Of a DNA stretch of 64,000 nt, positions 45,115 through 56,879 are shown in pieces. The position numbers and the translations under genes were made by a program. The first letter of the stretch is position 1. Each line of letters starts with the position of its first letter. Location: assembly GCF_026210795.1 (NCBI RefSeq), contig NC_089454.1, forward strand, positions 3,348,001 to 3,412,000. Reading direction: 5' to 3'. This DNA comes from Rhizophagus irregularis. Its lineage: Eukaryota; Glomeromycota; Glomeromycetes; Glomerales; Glomeraceae. The notes beneath the pieces are model-generated. The model saw only the letters and a list, made by a program, of their open reading frames with translations. It was not told the origin of the DNA and searched no databases.

Positions 45115-45425
45115 TTTGCGATAATGTAAATTATTTGCAGATTTGTGGATAATTTGCGGATTATTTGCGATACTATACAGATTTGTGAATTATTTGCGGG
45201 TTTGCGGGTTTGCAGATTATTTGCGATACTATAAATTATTTGCGAGTTTGCAGATTATTTGCAGATTTGCAGATTATTTGCGGGTTCACGGATTATTTGC
45301 AGATTTGCGAATTATTTGCGAATTTATGGATTATTTGCGGATTTGCAAATTATTTGCAGATTCGTGGATTACTAAGCGCAATTGATTTCCAAAACTCGCA
45401 ATATTGCAGATTTTGGAAATCAATT
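45115..45425. repeat. right array of the ATTTGCGG word family
   Basis: About twenty overlapping copies of GCGGATTATTTGCAGATTTG-like words. The inverted counterpart lies at 31995-32170. Translated frames through it give meaningless repeats. Confidence 0.85.
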
Positions 45426-45440
45426 GAGGACCCATCTTTA

Positions 45441-45829
45441 ATGGTAGTTCCTTACTATCATATATGCAGAAACCTTATTTTTAATACATTTAATTTCTTT
45501 GATCTGCTCAGACGTTAAAACACTAGCATCTCGCTGATAATGAGTTTTTAAAAATCGGCTAGGTATAATTCCTCCAGTATTTTCTGGCAATATTTTAGAA
45601 TGATAAAAAAATATAAAAAACAATATTTATGTTTTTTGAATAATAAAAAACAATATTTATGGTTTTTGAATAATAAAAAACAATGAAAAATGATAAAAAA
45701 TGATGAAAAGTAATATTTTTCAATAAAGAATATTTGATATTTTATTTTGACAAGAAAAAATAAAAGATCCCCTATAGATGAAATTTAGTTACGCACATTT
45801 TTTTCCTGCTATATAATCATGCCAAGATT
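45441..45829. repeat. spacer with a short tandem repeat
   Basis: At about 45612-45700, three copies of a unit of about 33 bp (AATAAAAAACAATATTTATG plus GTTTTTTG) decay into AAAAATGAT words. No gene seen in the rest. Confidence 0.5.
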
Positions 45830-46950
45830 ATGTTTAATGTGTATACATTGAAAGATATAAAAAATAGAGGACATTGGCTGGGTAGTGCATATGAGCAAGA
45901 GTTCAAAAAAAAATTAAAAACTGCTATCGATTTTAACTCTGAAATTATCGACTTTAATGAAAAGTTACAGGCTGAAAATTTGGAGTATTCAGAGTAAGAG
46001 GAGGATATTGGAAATAAGATTAGCCAGTTAAATGCGTCCAGTGCTAAAGTTAAATCTCAACTTATTTCTGAATGGAAGTCCCATTCTGAGAGTCAACATG
46101 AGCTTGAAGCTAAATATATTGCCAAAATCAAATCGCTTAAATCTTCTATTAAAACACTAAAAAGAGAGGCGACTTTGGTCCAGAAAGCTTCATTCACTAA
46201 CAAGATCAAGATTTTTTCTTTTGAAGCTAAAGTATATGAATTGGAAGATAAGTTGGATGACTTAGAACTAGAACAGGTGTTCCATGATCCAGATGCAGTA
46301 GGAGGACTTCTAGAAGAGCCAGTCCAAATAAATTCATCTGATCCCAAAGAGATCGATTCTCTCAGGTTTGAATTAGAACGAGCGAATGAGAACCTTAGTT
46401 CAAAGGAATATACAATAGAATGTATAGAAAAAGGGATAGAGGTAACAGATAGTATATATAAACAGGAGCTAGACTCCTTATCTTCGGCATGATTAAATTT
46501 ACTAGAGAAAAATGCTTATCTTCAAGAATTACTGTCGAAGAAAGAGCCAAGAGGCACTTCACATAATAAAGTAGATATTCTACCCCTACCTATGAATAAT
46601 TTATCATGCACAACGCCTTCTAGCAAACCTTCTGCTTTTAATCCTTCATCCCAATAATTTCTGTAGGTGGCGTAGAAAAAGTGGTGCCATTACCATTAAC
46701 ATTCTCTCCTTTGAGTCCTATCATTGTGAGCTCCTTGATGTCACCGATAATAATATATTCTATATTTACCTTACTACTGGTTGCAATTATATGGATCATG
46801 GTTAGGAAAAAAATATGGAATATATGGAAAAAAAGTGACCAATACGTTCAGACTAGCGATCTACACCTCTGGGCATATCTGAAGCCGAGTTATATGATCA
46901 GAAGTCAGAAGAGATTACCACCTCATAACCAAATTAAATATAGAAATTGA
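45830..46950 (+). pseudogene. coiled-coil protein with C-terminal membrane segment, disrupted
   Basis: From the ATG at 45830 one frame continues to about 46658, with stops at 45994-45996 and 46490-46492. It encodes a long coiled coil (KLKTAIDFNSEIIDFNEKLQ; KSHSESQHELEAKYIAKIKS; YELEDKLDDLELEQ). After a frameshift near 46590-46650 another frame (to 46950) adds a hydrophobic stretch (IIIYSIFTLLLVAIIWIMV) followed by basic residues, as in a single-pass membrane anchor with the coil on the other side. The family is unknown to me. Confidence 0.5.
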
Positions 46951-47467
46951 AGTTAGCCAGTATTATTGCACAAGAAAAAAAAATATATAAATAATATTAT
47001 AAGTATTCTAGATAAGATTGCTTGCCAAAACTAGGGGGTTTCAGTGGGAAGGCGTATGCAAAACTACTGAAACTAATTTCGCAAACTATCTTAAAATGCC
47101 AAAACTGCCAAAACTGCTAAAACTGTTTCAGCGTTTCGGCATTATTTCTTATAATGATTTACTATAGTTTCAGCAATTAATATGAAATTTTTACCATTTT
47201 AAATTAATTATACCGTATGGGTAGATGATCGGCCATTAATGAAAAAAGTTTAATCAACATTTTTTAAATTAAACATTTTTTTTTAAAATAAATAATTTAT
47301 CAAAAATTTTTTTTTGTTTAAAGAAATGGGTAATTAAAAAAATATATAAAAAAAAGCTATAAAAACGAAATTCTTGAAAAATACCTATTGAATATGGAAT
47401 TTATTTTTTTTAGTTCTTTTAGTTTGGCGATCTACTCTGCAAGACTCAAAGTTAGTTTTGCGCCTAG

Positions 47468-48845
47468 AGGACCCCGCTTACTTCTAATAGAGGTCTCCGA
47501 AAATATAAGGTAAAATTTATATTAAAAAAAAATTTTAGGTCTCTTAATAGATAAAGGTAAAATTATATATATGACAAATAAAGGTCTCCGGATATGTAAG
47601 GTAAAGTTAAAATAGGTTTCCGGTTTTATAAGGTAAAATCAAATATAAGTTTACAAATGTTTCGGTAAATAATAAGGTAAAATTGTATATAAAATTTAAT
47701 ATTTACCTTATATATACTAATTTGAAATATTGTACAACAATTATTACAATATTTGGTAATATACGTTTTATAATTTTTTCTCAAAATAAAAAATTTATTC
47801 TCTTCTTTATACTTGTAAAAACCATTTTATATTTTTAATTTTATTTGCATTAGCACTATCTTTTTGAAAATTATTACAAAAATTAGCTTTTAAAATATAA
47901 AAATTCGTACAGCAATTAGCAACTTCAGAATTTAATTTCAGTACTTTGGTTAAATCAAATCATATTTTACTATCTAAGAAAGTTGTTTAGTAAGGTCGAA
48001 CTACTTATATTTGAATTTTTATAGCAGTTGGAGTAATATTTATTGCATACGAGCATTTTTTTATTTTAATATTAACTTAAAATTTACGTTTTTTGTTTAT
48101 TAAATTCGGAGCGTAATTTGGGCATTTTAGTCAAATGAAATCACCTTTTTAAGCTTAAGTAATATTGTTTGGCGAGATCGAAACTACCTGAATATTAATT
48201 TTCATAAGAATCAGTTTAATATTTACAGAATACGAGCAATTTTCGCACTTTTAATTTTTTTTTATTTTCCCGATCAGTGATTATAGGGCGTAATTTGGGC
48301 ACTTTGGTCAAATGAAATCACTTTTTCATGCTTAAGTAAAGTTGTTCGGCAAGGTCGAAAATATTTAGATAAATATTTTCATAGCAGTTGGATTAATACT
48401 TATGGGGTACGAGCATTTTTTCATAATAATACCAATTACGAATTTATTTTTTTTAAAAAAAAATTAATTAGATTTTTTTAAAGAAAGTAAGTGAATAATA
48501 GTTTCGAAGTAAAGTTAAAGATGTGTGTCTTTAAGATTTTTTTTATAGTATTTTTGTAATTCAAAGTACTTTTTTTACTAATAAAAGTTATTTATCTTTA
48601 AAGAATAAGAATTAAACTTAGTAAAAATAAAAAATTTTTAAAATTTATTGTAATGATTATAAAATATTTTGTTTATTTAATATTTAAAAAAATTTAGGTC
48701 TCTGAAAATCTAAGGTAAAATTTAATATAATTTTAAAAGGTCACTATATATATATGGTAAAATTATGAGATAAGAAAGGTTGGTAAAATTACTAGTAAAT
48801 CTGAAATTTTGCCCGGAGACCTTTATTAGAAGTAAGCGGGGTCCT
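47468..48845. mobile_element. non-autonomous TIR element, copy 2 (1378 bp)
   Basis: Almost identical to copy 1 at 7185-8561, but flanked by a perfect 8-bp duplication GCGCCTAG (47460-47467 and 48846-48853), which fixes the element's true ends at AGGACCCC/GGGGTCCT. Target length and terminal structure suggest mobilisation by a hAT-like transposase. No such gene with matching ends is in this window. Confidence 0.96.
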
Positions 48846-49024
48846 GCGCCTAGTGATCTCGGCATTATAGAGTTCTCAGCTTTCCATAACATATAGTTTG
48901 ACATTAATATTTATATATGTGATAGGCCCTGTGTTGCATGTAGACTTTCTTAAACATGGAATTAGCAGCAAGTTTATTTTTCTTTTACTTTTGTTTATTT
49001 CTTGGTTCAATACTAAATATACTT

Positions 49025-49205
49025 TATTATTAGGTTTGCGGCTACTTGGACTTGTTTGCTAGACATTCTAAAGTGGTAATTATAAAGGAAGGGGAAGAGT
49101 TTTATGCTTTAATATAAGAGCGTTATTAACATTCTTTTTTTTTTCTTTTTTTATAGGAACGGACTTTTCAGCACTATGCGGCATTTTTACCAACTCCTGT
49201 CGTCT
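49025..49205 (+). other. single micro-exon/intron unit inside hAT-B
   Basis: One intron-like unit (49076-49156, GTAATT...TATAG) between blocks resembling the other arrays. It contains the characteristic GAGCGTTATTAACATTC inverted repeat before a T-rich tract. Possibly the remnant of a longer array. Confidence 0.55.
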
Positions 49206-49503
49206 ATTGATTAATAATACAACTCTTCATGATACTTGTTCTCATAATGTTTGTGGTGGGTTTAAGATATACATAATATATTTAATATATTAATTCATTT
49301 TGATTTACTATAATAAATGGCAAAACTTTATTAATTACTACTATTATTAATTCAAAATATAATTATTATTATTATTATTATTATAATTGTTATTGTTATT
49401 GTTATTATAATTATTATTATCACCTAGCTACTAATTGGTATTTAGGATTTTTTCCGCTAGTTATAAACTGGCGGACCAATTAGTATATCTAGGATGATAA
49501 AAA

Positions 49504-49592
49504 AGTTATTTACTGATCTAGTTTAGTATATAAATGGACCATCATCCTTTAGATGATAACCCATTTATATACTACTAGATTAGTAAATAACT
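49504..49592. repeat. hairpin-forming inverted repeat
   Basis: AGTTATTTACTGATCTAG and the following bases at 49504-49537 are complementary to 49561-49592 (AGATTAGTAAATAACT) with few mismatches, around a 23-nt loop. It adjoins a second smaller inverted repeat (CCGCTAGTTATAAACTGGCGG) at 49452-49472. Confidence 0.75.
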
Positions 49593-49641
49593 AATACTTA
49601 TTAAACTGAACTGCTTGTGACTGCAACGCAAAAATTAATTA

Positions 49642-51903
49642 TTAGTCTTCCTCCTCCTTATCAGTATTAGATAATAAATCATCTACATCATAATTATAAT
49701 AGCCTTTCCCATCTCTATTATCATCTTCATCACCACTGGCATCATCACTTATTCTGTTGTTATCATTCATATTTTCATTAAAATCGTCTAAGAGATTCTT
49801 TGGAACATCAATATCTTTAATTATTAAATCGTGTGACAAATTAATAAATTTGTCAATCTATACGGGTTCAATTAAAACATAACAATTGTCTTTCGGAATT
49901 TTTTCACTACCAGTAGATTTGTGAGTGGGAGTAAGATCATCATCATCATCCTCGTCCGTTTCTTTGAAAGCCTCCACTATACAAATATTTATTTTGTCAT
50001 CACTAAAACGTACATTTTTCCTTTGATCGACTCCATAATAATCAAGTTCTGTTTTAGAATTAGATTTCCAATAGGTAATTAACTTATACATCGATTCTAA
50101 TGTTGTCAATTTGAGGTTTAAACGTCTTTCGAAAAGCCACCCTAAGGTTGAGAATCCACGTTCACATGTAGCTGAATTTGGACATATTGAAAGTAAGTAA
50201 CACGCCACTTTTGGCAATAATTCAGGTTTTGGATCTGTAGCAATCAACTTCCACCAATTAAGTGAACTTTGTTTGGCGATAGAGAGATCCAAGTCAAACG
50301 GATCCTCTTCATCTTTGTATTTTCATAACTGATTGAGTAAAATACCAATTTCGTAAAGATCGAATCCAAGCCTTTTACCGATCGCAACAACACATTTTAT
50401 AATTTTTTTGAGAGAAACTTTTTTTAATGCTGCACTTCTGAAACGGGATCTAAAAAAAATATGTGATATATTTATCATCATTGAACTCATTAAAACGTTC
50501 ATTAATAATTTTAACACAATGGCTATGAAAATGGAAATTAAATGATTTTGGTAACTTATTCAACACGGCTGCAAGTTTAGCCAAACTAAGAAAACAATCT
50601 GCAAGTGTAGCTGATTTTGCCTCAAGAGCTAATACAGCTTTCCTTAATGGTTCCAGTACAAATGCAAGGATTTGTAAGTCCAGAAAAAAATTTTGTGATT
50701 GAATAATTCAAGCAATACTATCGTTTGTTAATAAGTTACCGTTATTGGCAACAATTTTCATAAGGATTTGTTCCAAGTTAATTACTGAATTAACTGATTC
50801 ACTTGCCGTAGTCTAACGTATTTTGCAATATAATTTCAACCCACCGCCAACAATCCGCTTTTCCTTGATTAATTGAGTTAATTTTGAATTTCCTTGATGT
50901 GAATTTTTGAAAAAAGAAGTCAAGATATTGACTCAGTGTAACAAACGATCTCCAAATTCTTCTTTTACAATATCGCATGCTATCAAATTTATACAATGCA
51001 TAATGCACCTAACATTTTTGATAGTTGGAAACTTATCTTGAATAATTTCGCATGCTTTTTTAACATTTGAAGCGTTATCAGAGACTACGGCCGATATTTG
51101 ATCAATCCCAATATCAACAATTACCTTTTCAATAACTGATGATAAATATTCTGCAGTATGTAAACATTCTGATAAATCAGATAGTTGATATAAATATTTT
51201 TTTCTTGATGGTGTTATTACAATAAAATTCCAAATCGATCGGTAAATGTGTGAGGTCCAGCCATCAAAAGCTAAATAAATAAAAAAAAAATTATGATAGT
51301 GAAATAAAATAAAAATAAATTATATTGCCACAAACTTATTGTTAAATTAGTTTCACTCTCAATTTCTATTTTCACTTTATTATTCACTTGTGCTAGTTCC
51401 TGTTCTAGCATTTAACTTGCTAACATCTCTCTTGTTGGCAGATCATACCCACCATTGAGCTTTTTTATAAAATTTATAAAAAAAGTGTGCTCAACTATAC
51501 GAAATGATATTCCGCATGAAACAAAAAATTTAATTAATGCATGGTTAATTCGTGTAATTCTTACATCAGGAAGGTCTGTTGAATCATGATAATTGTCCAT
51601 ATATTGTTGACCACTTGAAAGTTTTCTTTTTTTAGTCACTTTATCTTGCCGTTCTAATATTTTTGACATATATTTTCTTACAATTGTTGCTGAGGCATTT
51701 TTGCAGTAGTTGGAAAGATGTTTTTCAAGTTTTGAGATTTCGCCACGTTTTCAAGTTATTTCACAATACTTGCAAGATGCAGAAAATTTACCTAAGCCAA
51801 CAGATTCTCCTTTATTGATATCTTCCTATATTGAATTTAATGGCCTTCTTCTCTTACTTTTTTGTTTGCCAAGAATAGGTGAAACTTCTAATTCAGTGGC
51901 CAT
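49642..51903 (-). pseudogene. hAT-B transposase, decayed
   Basis: The ATG at 51903 begins MATELEVSPILGKQKSKRRP. The BED finger (CKYCEIT*KRGE, HLSNYC) carries TGA at 51751-51753 where hAT-C has TGG. Domains follow in order: SFRIVEHTFFINFIKKLNGG; the first-Asp block DGWTSHIYRSIWNF near 51260; the second-Asp block AVVSDNASNVKKA near 51090; KIR*TTASES with TAG at 50813-50815 (hAT-C has TGG); and the hATC region NWWKLIATDP and CPNSATCERGFSTLGWL at about 50250-50140. An acidic tail ends at 49642. Many frameshifts. Close homologue of the hAT-C protein. Confidence 0.83.
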
Positions 51904-51986
51904 TTTGACATTAACAAAATTAAATGATACATGATCGTATATAAGGGGTTGTTAATAGGGGTTATTAATAGGGGATGTAAAAACAC

Positions 51987-52378
51987 TAGTGATACCTGGC
52001 TAAACTCTTTTTGCCAAAAATTTTGGTTTCGTCACCAACTAGTTTCGGTTTCGTCATCGACTAAACTATATAGTAATATTTTTTAAGTTTAAATTTTATT
52101 TATATAAAATTATAATTTTATTATAAAAATATATTAAATTATATTATACATAAAATAGTTTTATAAATTCCTTTAAAAAATATTATATTTTAATATAAAT
52201 TTATTATTTTTTTTTTTATAAGTAATTATTATAATTAAAATTCCATGGAAATCCATAAAAAATCCATGGAAATACTATGGAATATTGAATTTCGGCATTT
52301 AGTCTTTTAATTTTAAATGTCTAAACTATTTCGGTTTAGTCAAATGACTAAATATTTCGATTTCGCCCAGGATCTCTA
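51987..52378. mobile_element. 392-bp MITE with TTTCGTC/TTTAGTC words
   Basis: Termini TAGTGATACCTGG and inverted TAGAGATCCTGGG, with a perfect 8-bp duplication AAAAACAC at 51979-51986 and 52379-52386. The subterminal regions contain TTTCGTCA and AAACTATTTCGGTTTAGTC words. It is inserted about 80 bp upstream of the hAT-B transposase start. Confidence 0.9.
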
Positions 52379-52765
52379 AAAAACACGTTATATATTTATA
52401 ACATTTTACATAATATTATTACAATTATATAACAATGGTCATTTTTTTACCACAATCTTTTATTACTAACATAATGTAAGTACTATAAAGTAAAAAAAAA
52501 GTTGAAAGAAAAATAATAAAAATACTGAGTGATCAACAGCTCTGTTAACTAATATGTATACTATTAAAAAAAAATAAATATGGCGTAACTATATTAAGAT
52601 TTTATAGCTAGTTATGCCAAAACTGTGGATAAATGAGTCATAGAAGTTTCAGCATTTTAGGAAGTTTTGGCAGGTTTTGGCAGTTTTAGCATTTTAGCAT
52701 TTCACTATAATATAAAAGTTTTAGCATTTCACGTTAGACCAAATGGGTTTCAACAAGCAATCTTA

Positions 52766-53558
52766 ATTCTAGTAGAGGTGTAGCAATTTCAGCTAAAAGT
52801 GTTCAACAATATAATCCATCTAAGTGCTTTCGGTCACATTCTCAAGATGGAAATACCATAAATTATTAATGTTATCTAACGTCCCAATTTCTGATATATG
52901 AGGTAAGGTAGGTAGGTCAACAATTATCTTATTTTTTCACATAGATGAAACTGGGCTGATTAATTCCAGAAATAATAGATGCTCTTTGTAACGCATATGG
53001 TAGATCAGTTTGTGAAAGAATAAATTATACTTTTCAATATACTTTGCAAGCTTGCTAGAATATCGAGCAAATTTAGAGCATATTTTTTTTCTTTATTTCG
53101 TCATTTACTGAGAGGTTTTTATCTTTTAAAATTATTATAGTGCATTTCATGAATTTCTCCCATAAAATTCCAATATAAAATTACTTGCCATAAAAATCTT
53201 GTAGCCAGCCTGATTGTTTTGTTTATTATTTTAGGACCAGGCTCAGTATTTTTTTGCGAAAGTAACATGGTAGTATATGCAAGAAATCAGTATAAAATTA
53301 CATAGAAATTTGCAAAGTTTAAAATAAAAATTATATAAAATTTTGGACAAATATGCTTACTGGTAAAACACTAGGTCAGTAGTAGTACCCAAAAGTAATC
53401 AATATAATAATGCCTAAAAATAATCGATATAGTAGTATCCCAGTATAGAAACCATATGAGAAAGAATTCTAGGAATGTAAAGGTAAAAAATAAGGTATAA
53501 ATTTGGTAGTACACCAAAGTAAAATAATATATAGAAAGAAAATAAGAAGTTATGCTTT
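52766..53558. other. intergenic, no gene seen
   Basis: AT-rich spacer. At about 53370-53450 a degenerate CAGTAGTAGTACCCAAAAGT word repeats loosely. Confidence 0.35.
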
Positions 53559-53566
53559 GGTGTACT

Positions 53567-53863
53567 AGGACCCCGGATATCTAATATAAAGGTCATAATG
53601 GACTTTTGGCCAAAAACACCCCTTTTTGCTGAAACTCAAAAAATCGTTTTTTGTAAATATCTCAGCATCCAGTAATTCAATTTTAATGAACTTTTTTTTA
53701 TTTTGTAGCCCTCATTTAGCTCTACAATTTAAAAAAAAGTTCATCAAAATTGGACCACTGGATGCCGAGATATTTACAAAAAACGATTTTTTGAGCCCCT
53801 GAAAAATGGGCCAATCTGCCGAAAGTGTGACTTATGACCTGTTTTGGAGATATCCGGGGTCCT
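53567..53863. mobile_element. 297-bp foldback MITE, copy 1
   Basis: Termini AGGACCCCGGATATCT are inverted at both ends, with a perfect 8-bp duplication GGTGTACT at 53559-53566 and 53864-53871. Most of the element is one long imperfect palindrome; for example CTCAGCATCCAGT at about 53663 pairs with ACTGGATGCCGAG at about 53757. Confidence 0.95.
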
Positions 53864-53879
53864 GGTGTACTACTGCCGA

Positions 53880-54393
53880 TAGATAGGAAAGAGATTGGGA
53901 GGGCAGAAAGATTCAGAAGAATACGAATACACGAAAAAAGATATAAAAGCAATATAACCTAAACTAATTTGGCACTTCGTACCTCATCTTTAGCAATCAA
54001 AAGGGTCACAAAAGGCAGGATTGCAAGAGTGATACAACATCGGCACTTCATGCCTCACCTGTCAATCAAAAAATGAGTGAATAGATTGCGATACATCTTC
54101 AGCAAATAGATAGATTGCAAATTCGGCACTTTATTCCTCATTCGACAATTAAGAGATGGCAATCAAGAAGGAAAATATATGGACAGATCAATATAATGCA
54201 AGTTACACTTCTGATTCTCTAACCAACTGACCACCAAACCAGGCCCTTGAAAGTTACTTGAAAGTGATGGAAAAGTGTCTGGAACTGTTAAGGAATCGAA
54301 ACATGTGATTAATGCAGTAAGGTGCAGTAAATTTTGTTAATTTCAGCCAGCACTATTTCAGCATCTAGAAAGGCAACCAAATAGGCGTAAAGG
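53880..54393. repeat. degenerate GGCACTT repeats
   Basis: Three or four loose copies of TTCGGCACTTCATGCCTCA followed by CAATCAA-type words at about 53970-54160. No gene seen. Confidence 0.45.
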
Positions 54394-54721
54394 GTAAGCA
54401 CTAAGGTTGCTTGCCGAAACTAGAGGGTTTCGGCAGAATGGCGTACGCGAAGCTGCCGAAACTAGTTTCGTGAAATCATCAAGAAATGCCGAAACTGCGA
54501 AACCTATCAAAATCGCGAAACTGCCGTAACTTGCCGAAACTGTTTCAGCGTTTCGGCAATACTTTCTATATGATTTAATTAGAGTTTCGGCATTTAAACA
54601 ATTTATAAGAATAAAGACAATATGATTTTTTGTATGTAAATATTTATTTTATAATATTTAATATTAAACTAATAAAATATACGATTAAAAATATAATAAA
54701 AATTAAAATTTAATAATATCT

Positions 54722-55394
54722 TTATCTTCTATGTGGAGACCTGCTTCTACCTCTTCTTCTATCTCTACTTCTGTCCCGTCTTCTATCTCTACTTCTATCT
54801 CGTCTTCTATCTCTACTTCTATCTCGTCTTCTATCTCTACTTCTTGATCTACTTCGATTGGGACCTGCATCGCGACTTTCTTCTTTCCCTTCGCAATCTA
54901 TATTCATATCGACATCGATCATGCGCAGCATGCTGCCGTCGATACTCTCGTCTAAACAGATCTAAAATCCAATAAAAATATTAATGAATTGAATGAATTG
55001 CCTAAATAAAATTAATTTAAAATAATAATTAATAATAATTACCGGTTTGTAACCAGAATTTATTGTTCATATCAGCAAAACATGCTCTATCGAAACTATT
55101 TGGACTTATAATAGAAATGTCATCATCATTATTATTTATTATCCTACTGAGGTTTTCATAACCTCGTTTGAGGGCATTCCATTTTGTTTGGCATTGCCTG
55201 GGTGTCGCTGCAAATCCCATTGCAACGAACACCCTATTTGCTATTATTGTCCATGCATTTACATGATGACGGTTTGCAATTCTTTCGAATTGCTGATGTA
55301 AGTTTCTTCATTCCGCGATTAATTGCCTAGCTGCGTTAATCGTTCATTGGAATACTGGTGGTGGCGGTGGCACAAAAGGTACTAATGCTGCCAT
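54722..55394 (-). pseudogene. Myb/SANT-like DNA-binding protein with Arg/Ser-rich tail, disrupted
   Basis: The ATG at 55394 opens MAALVPFVPPPPPVFQ, then TGA (55344-55346), NAARQLIAE, a second TGA (55308-55310), then NLHQQFERIANRHHVNAWTI and ATPRQCQTKWNALKRGYENL. That is a trihelix/Myb-SANT-like fold with its Trp positions; both stops fall where such domains have Trp or Arg. A possible intron (donor near 55048) leads to a frame ending in a regular RSRDRRRD repeat (four copies) and RSRSPHRR. The phase of this join does not fit cleanly. As a second gene of hAT-C it could help recognise element ends; that is inference. Confidence 0.6.
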
Positions 55395-55902
55395 TTTTTA
55401 TTTTTATGATTTTTTCGTAACTTGAAAATTAAATACAATTTGAAAATTAAAATACAATTTGGTTTTGAATTGCGAAAAAAAAATTTAAATTTCATAATAT
55501 TTATAATAATTTTAAAATTTGTTATAATGTTTAAAACATAAACTGATGAACATAATAACATTCTACATAATTAAAGTATTTGTAACAAAATAAACACAGT
55601 TTTGATTCTAATGTAATAAATTTAATTAACGCAATTCTAAATTTTTTTTTGTAACGCAGTTCTTAAAATTTATTGATCTAATGTAATAAATTTAATTAAC
55701 GAAGTCCTTAAAACTTATTGATTCTAATATAATATGCTTATCCTTATTCCTTAATTAAATTGCACTATTTTTAAAATATAATATGCTTATGCTTATTCCT
55801 TAATTAAATTGCACTATTTTTAAAATATAATATGCTTATCCTTATTCCTTAATTAAATTGCAATGGTTTAAAATATAATATAAAATTACAATTGCCTGCA
55901 TT

Positions 55903-56838
55903 TAAGGATGGTCATCGGTCCTACCGGTCCTACTCGGTCCTGGACCGGTCGGTCCCAGGACTTGTAGGACCGGACCGCGGTCTTGCATTTTTTTGTGGCG
56001 CAGTAGGACCGGTCCTGAGGACCGACCAGTCCTCATACCGGTCTTCATATAATAAATGATTTTTATATTGAATAAACCTATTAATCTGACAAAGGTCTTC
56101 ATAAAATAATATAAAGACCGGCCATTTCCAAACCAATAAATAATAACAATCGCTCTTCCCACTTGTAGAGTTGCTTGTCAAAACGCTGAAACTCCGAAAC
56201 TCCAAAAAAGCGTTTAAGCGGAATATCTCGTCATCCAGTGATCGTAAAAGGATGAAACCACCGCCATTCGAATCGTCTCGGCGAGACGCGTCGAATGGTG
56301 ACTAAATCATGTTTCTAGGATCGATAGATAGTCGGTAATTATTGAATTTATTATCAAATAGTTTTGCCGACGTAATTTTTTTTTTATCGATTCTAAAATC
56401 ATGATTTTGATACCATTCGACGCGCCGCAGCGAGACGATTCGAATGGTGGTAAAATCATCCTTTTATAATCACTGGATAGCGAGATATTGCGTTTTGAAG
56501 TATTTTTTCAAAGCTTTAAATTTTGCATGACGTTGTGATGATATCCAGGTGATTTGTAAAAAAAAAAATTTATATTAAAAACCATCCCAATTAGTGTTCA
56601 TTTATAAAACAAGGCTATTCCTAATAAAGTTAGGGAAGAAAATCTTTTTTTATTTGCAAAAAAAAGAAAAAAGACCGATCGGTCTTAAAAAGACTGCGGT
56701 CCTTAAAAAGACCGACGGTCTTATTATATGTGATACAGGACCGAAAGACCGCGGTCCCTACACTAAGACGGACCGGTCCGTCTTTTTATGGTGTAGGACC
56801 GTAGGACCGCGGTCTTCTAGGACCGATGACCATCTTTA
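55903..56838. mobile_element. 936-bp hAT-type MITE with GGACCGGTCC arrays
   Basis: Termini TAAGGATGGTCATCGGTCCT and inverted TAAAGATGGTCATCGGTCCT, with a perfect 8-bp duplication CCTGCATT at 55895-55902 and 56839-56846. Both ends carry dense palindromic words GGACCGGTCC and GACCGCGGTC (55915-56040 and 56672-56830). The middle contains a separate foldback sequence at 56205-56507. No protein is encoded. Confidence 0.95.
56205..56507. repeat. foldback element of about 300 bp (long imperfect palindrome)
   Basis: The arms 56205-56300 and 56409-56507 are inverted copies (CATCCAGTGATCGTAAAAGG, CCATTCGAATCGTCTCG, GACGCGTCGAATGGT). The loop is also self-complementary around ATCGAT words, so almost the whole segment folds back. 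Related arms occur at 57310-57420 and 57785-57905. Terminal bases and target duplication are not clear. Confidence 0.8.
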
Positions 56839-56879
56839 CCTGCATTGCCTGCATAATTATATGTTAACTGGACTTTGAT

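Larger units (their letters stand above)
31986..45440. mobile_element. large composite element with ATTTGCGG arrays (about 13.5 kb)
   Basis: The left end reads TAAAGATATGTCCGCAAT and the right end, inverted, TAAAGATGGGTCCTCAAT. Just inside each lies an array of GCGGATTATTTGCAGATT-type words in opposite orientation (31995-32170 and 45115-45425). The flanks do not show an 8-bp duplication, so this is either old or formed by recombination. It encloses another element (32495-35380), an unknown gene (35372-38266), a GGAGCG short copy, hAT-E and the nested hAT-D. hAT-E is the best candidate for its own transposase. Confidence 0.55.
47013..52765 (-). mobile_element. hAT-B transposon (5753 bp)
   Basis: Left terminus TAAGATTGCTTGCCAAAACT, right terminus inverted TAAGATTGCTTGTTGAAACC. 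The flanks are ATTCTAGA (47005-47012) and ATTCTAGT (52766-52773), an 8-bp duplication with one later change. Subterminal arrays of AAACTGCCAAAACTG words lie at 47020-47180 and 52600-52760. It is clearly related to hAT-C. The interior holds a minus-strand transposase pseudogene and two younger MITEs (47468-48845 and 51987-52378). Confidence 0.85.

Noticed and set aside
45143-45518. Open frames of 80-102 residues rich in Cys, Phe, Leu and Tyr
   Set aside because: They are translations of the ATTTGCGG word array; the repeated peptide reflects DNA repetition, with no codon structure.
54733-54975. Tyr/Phe-rich frame on the plus strand
   Set aside because: It is the complement of the Arg/Ser repeat encoded on the minus strand.
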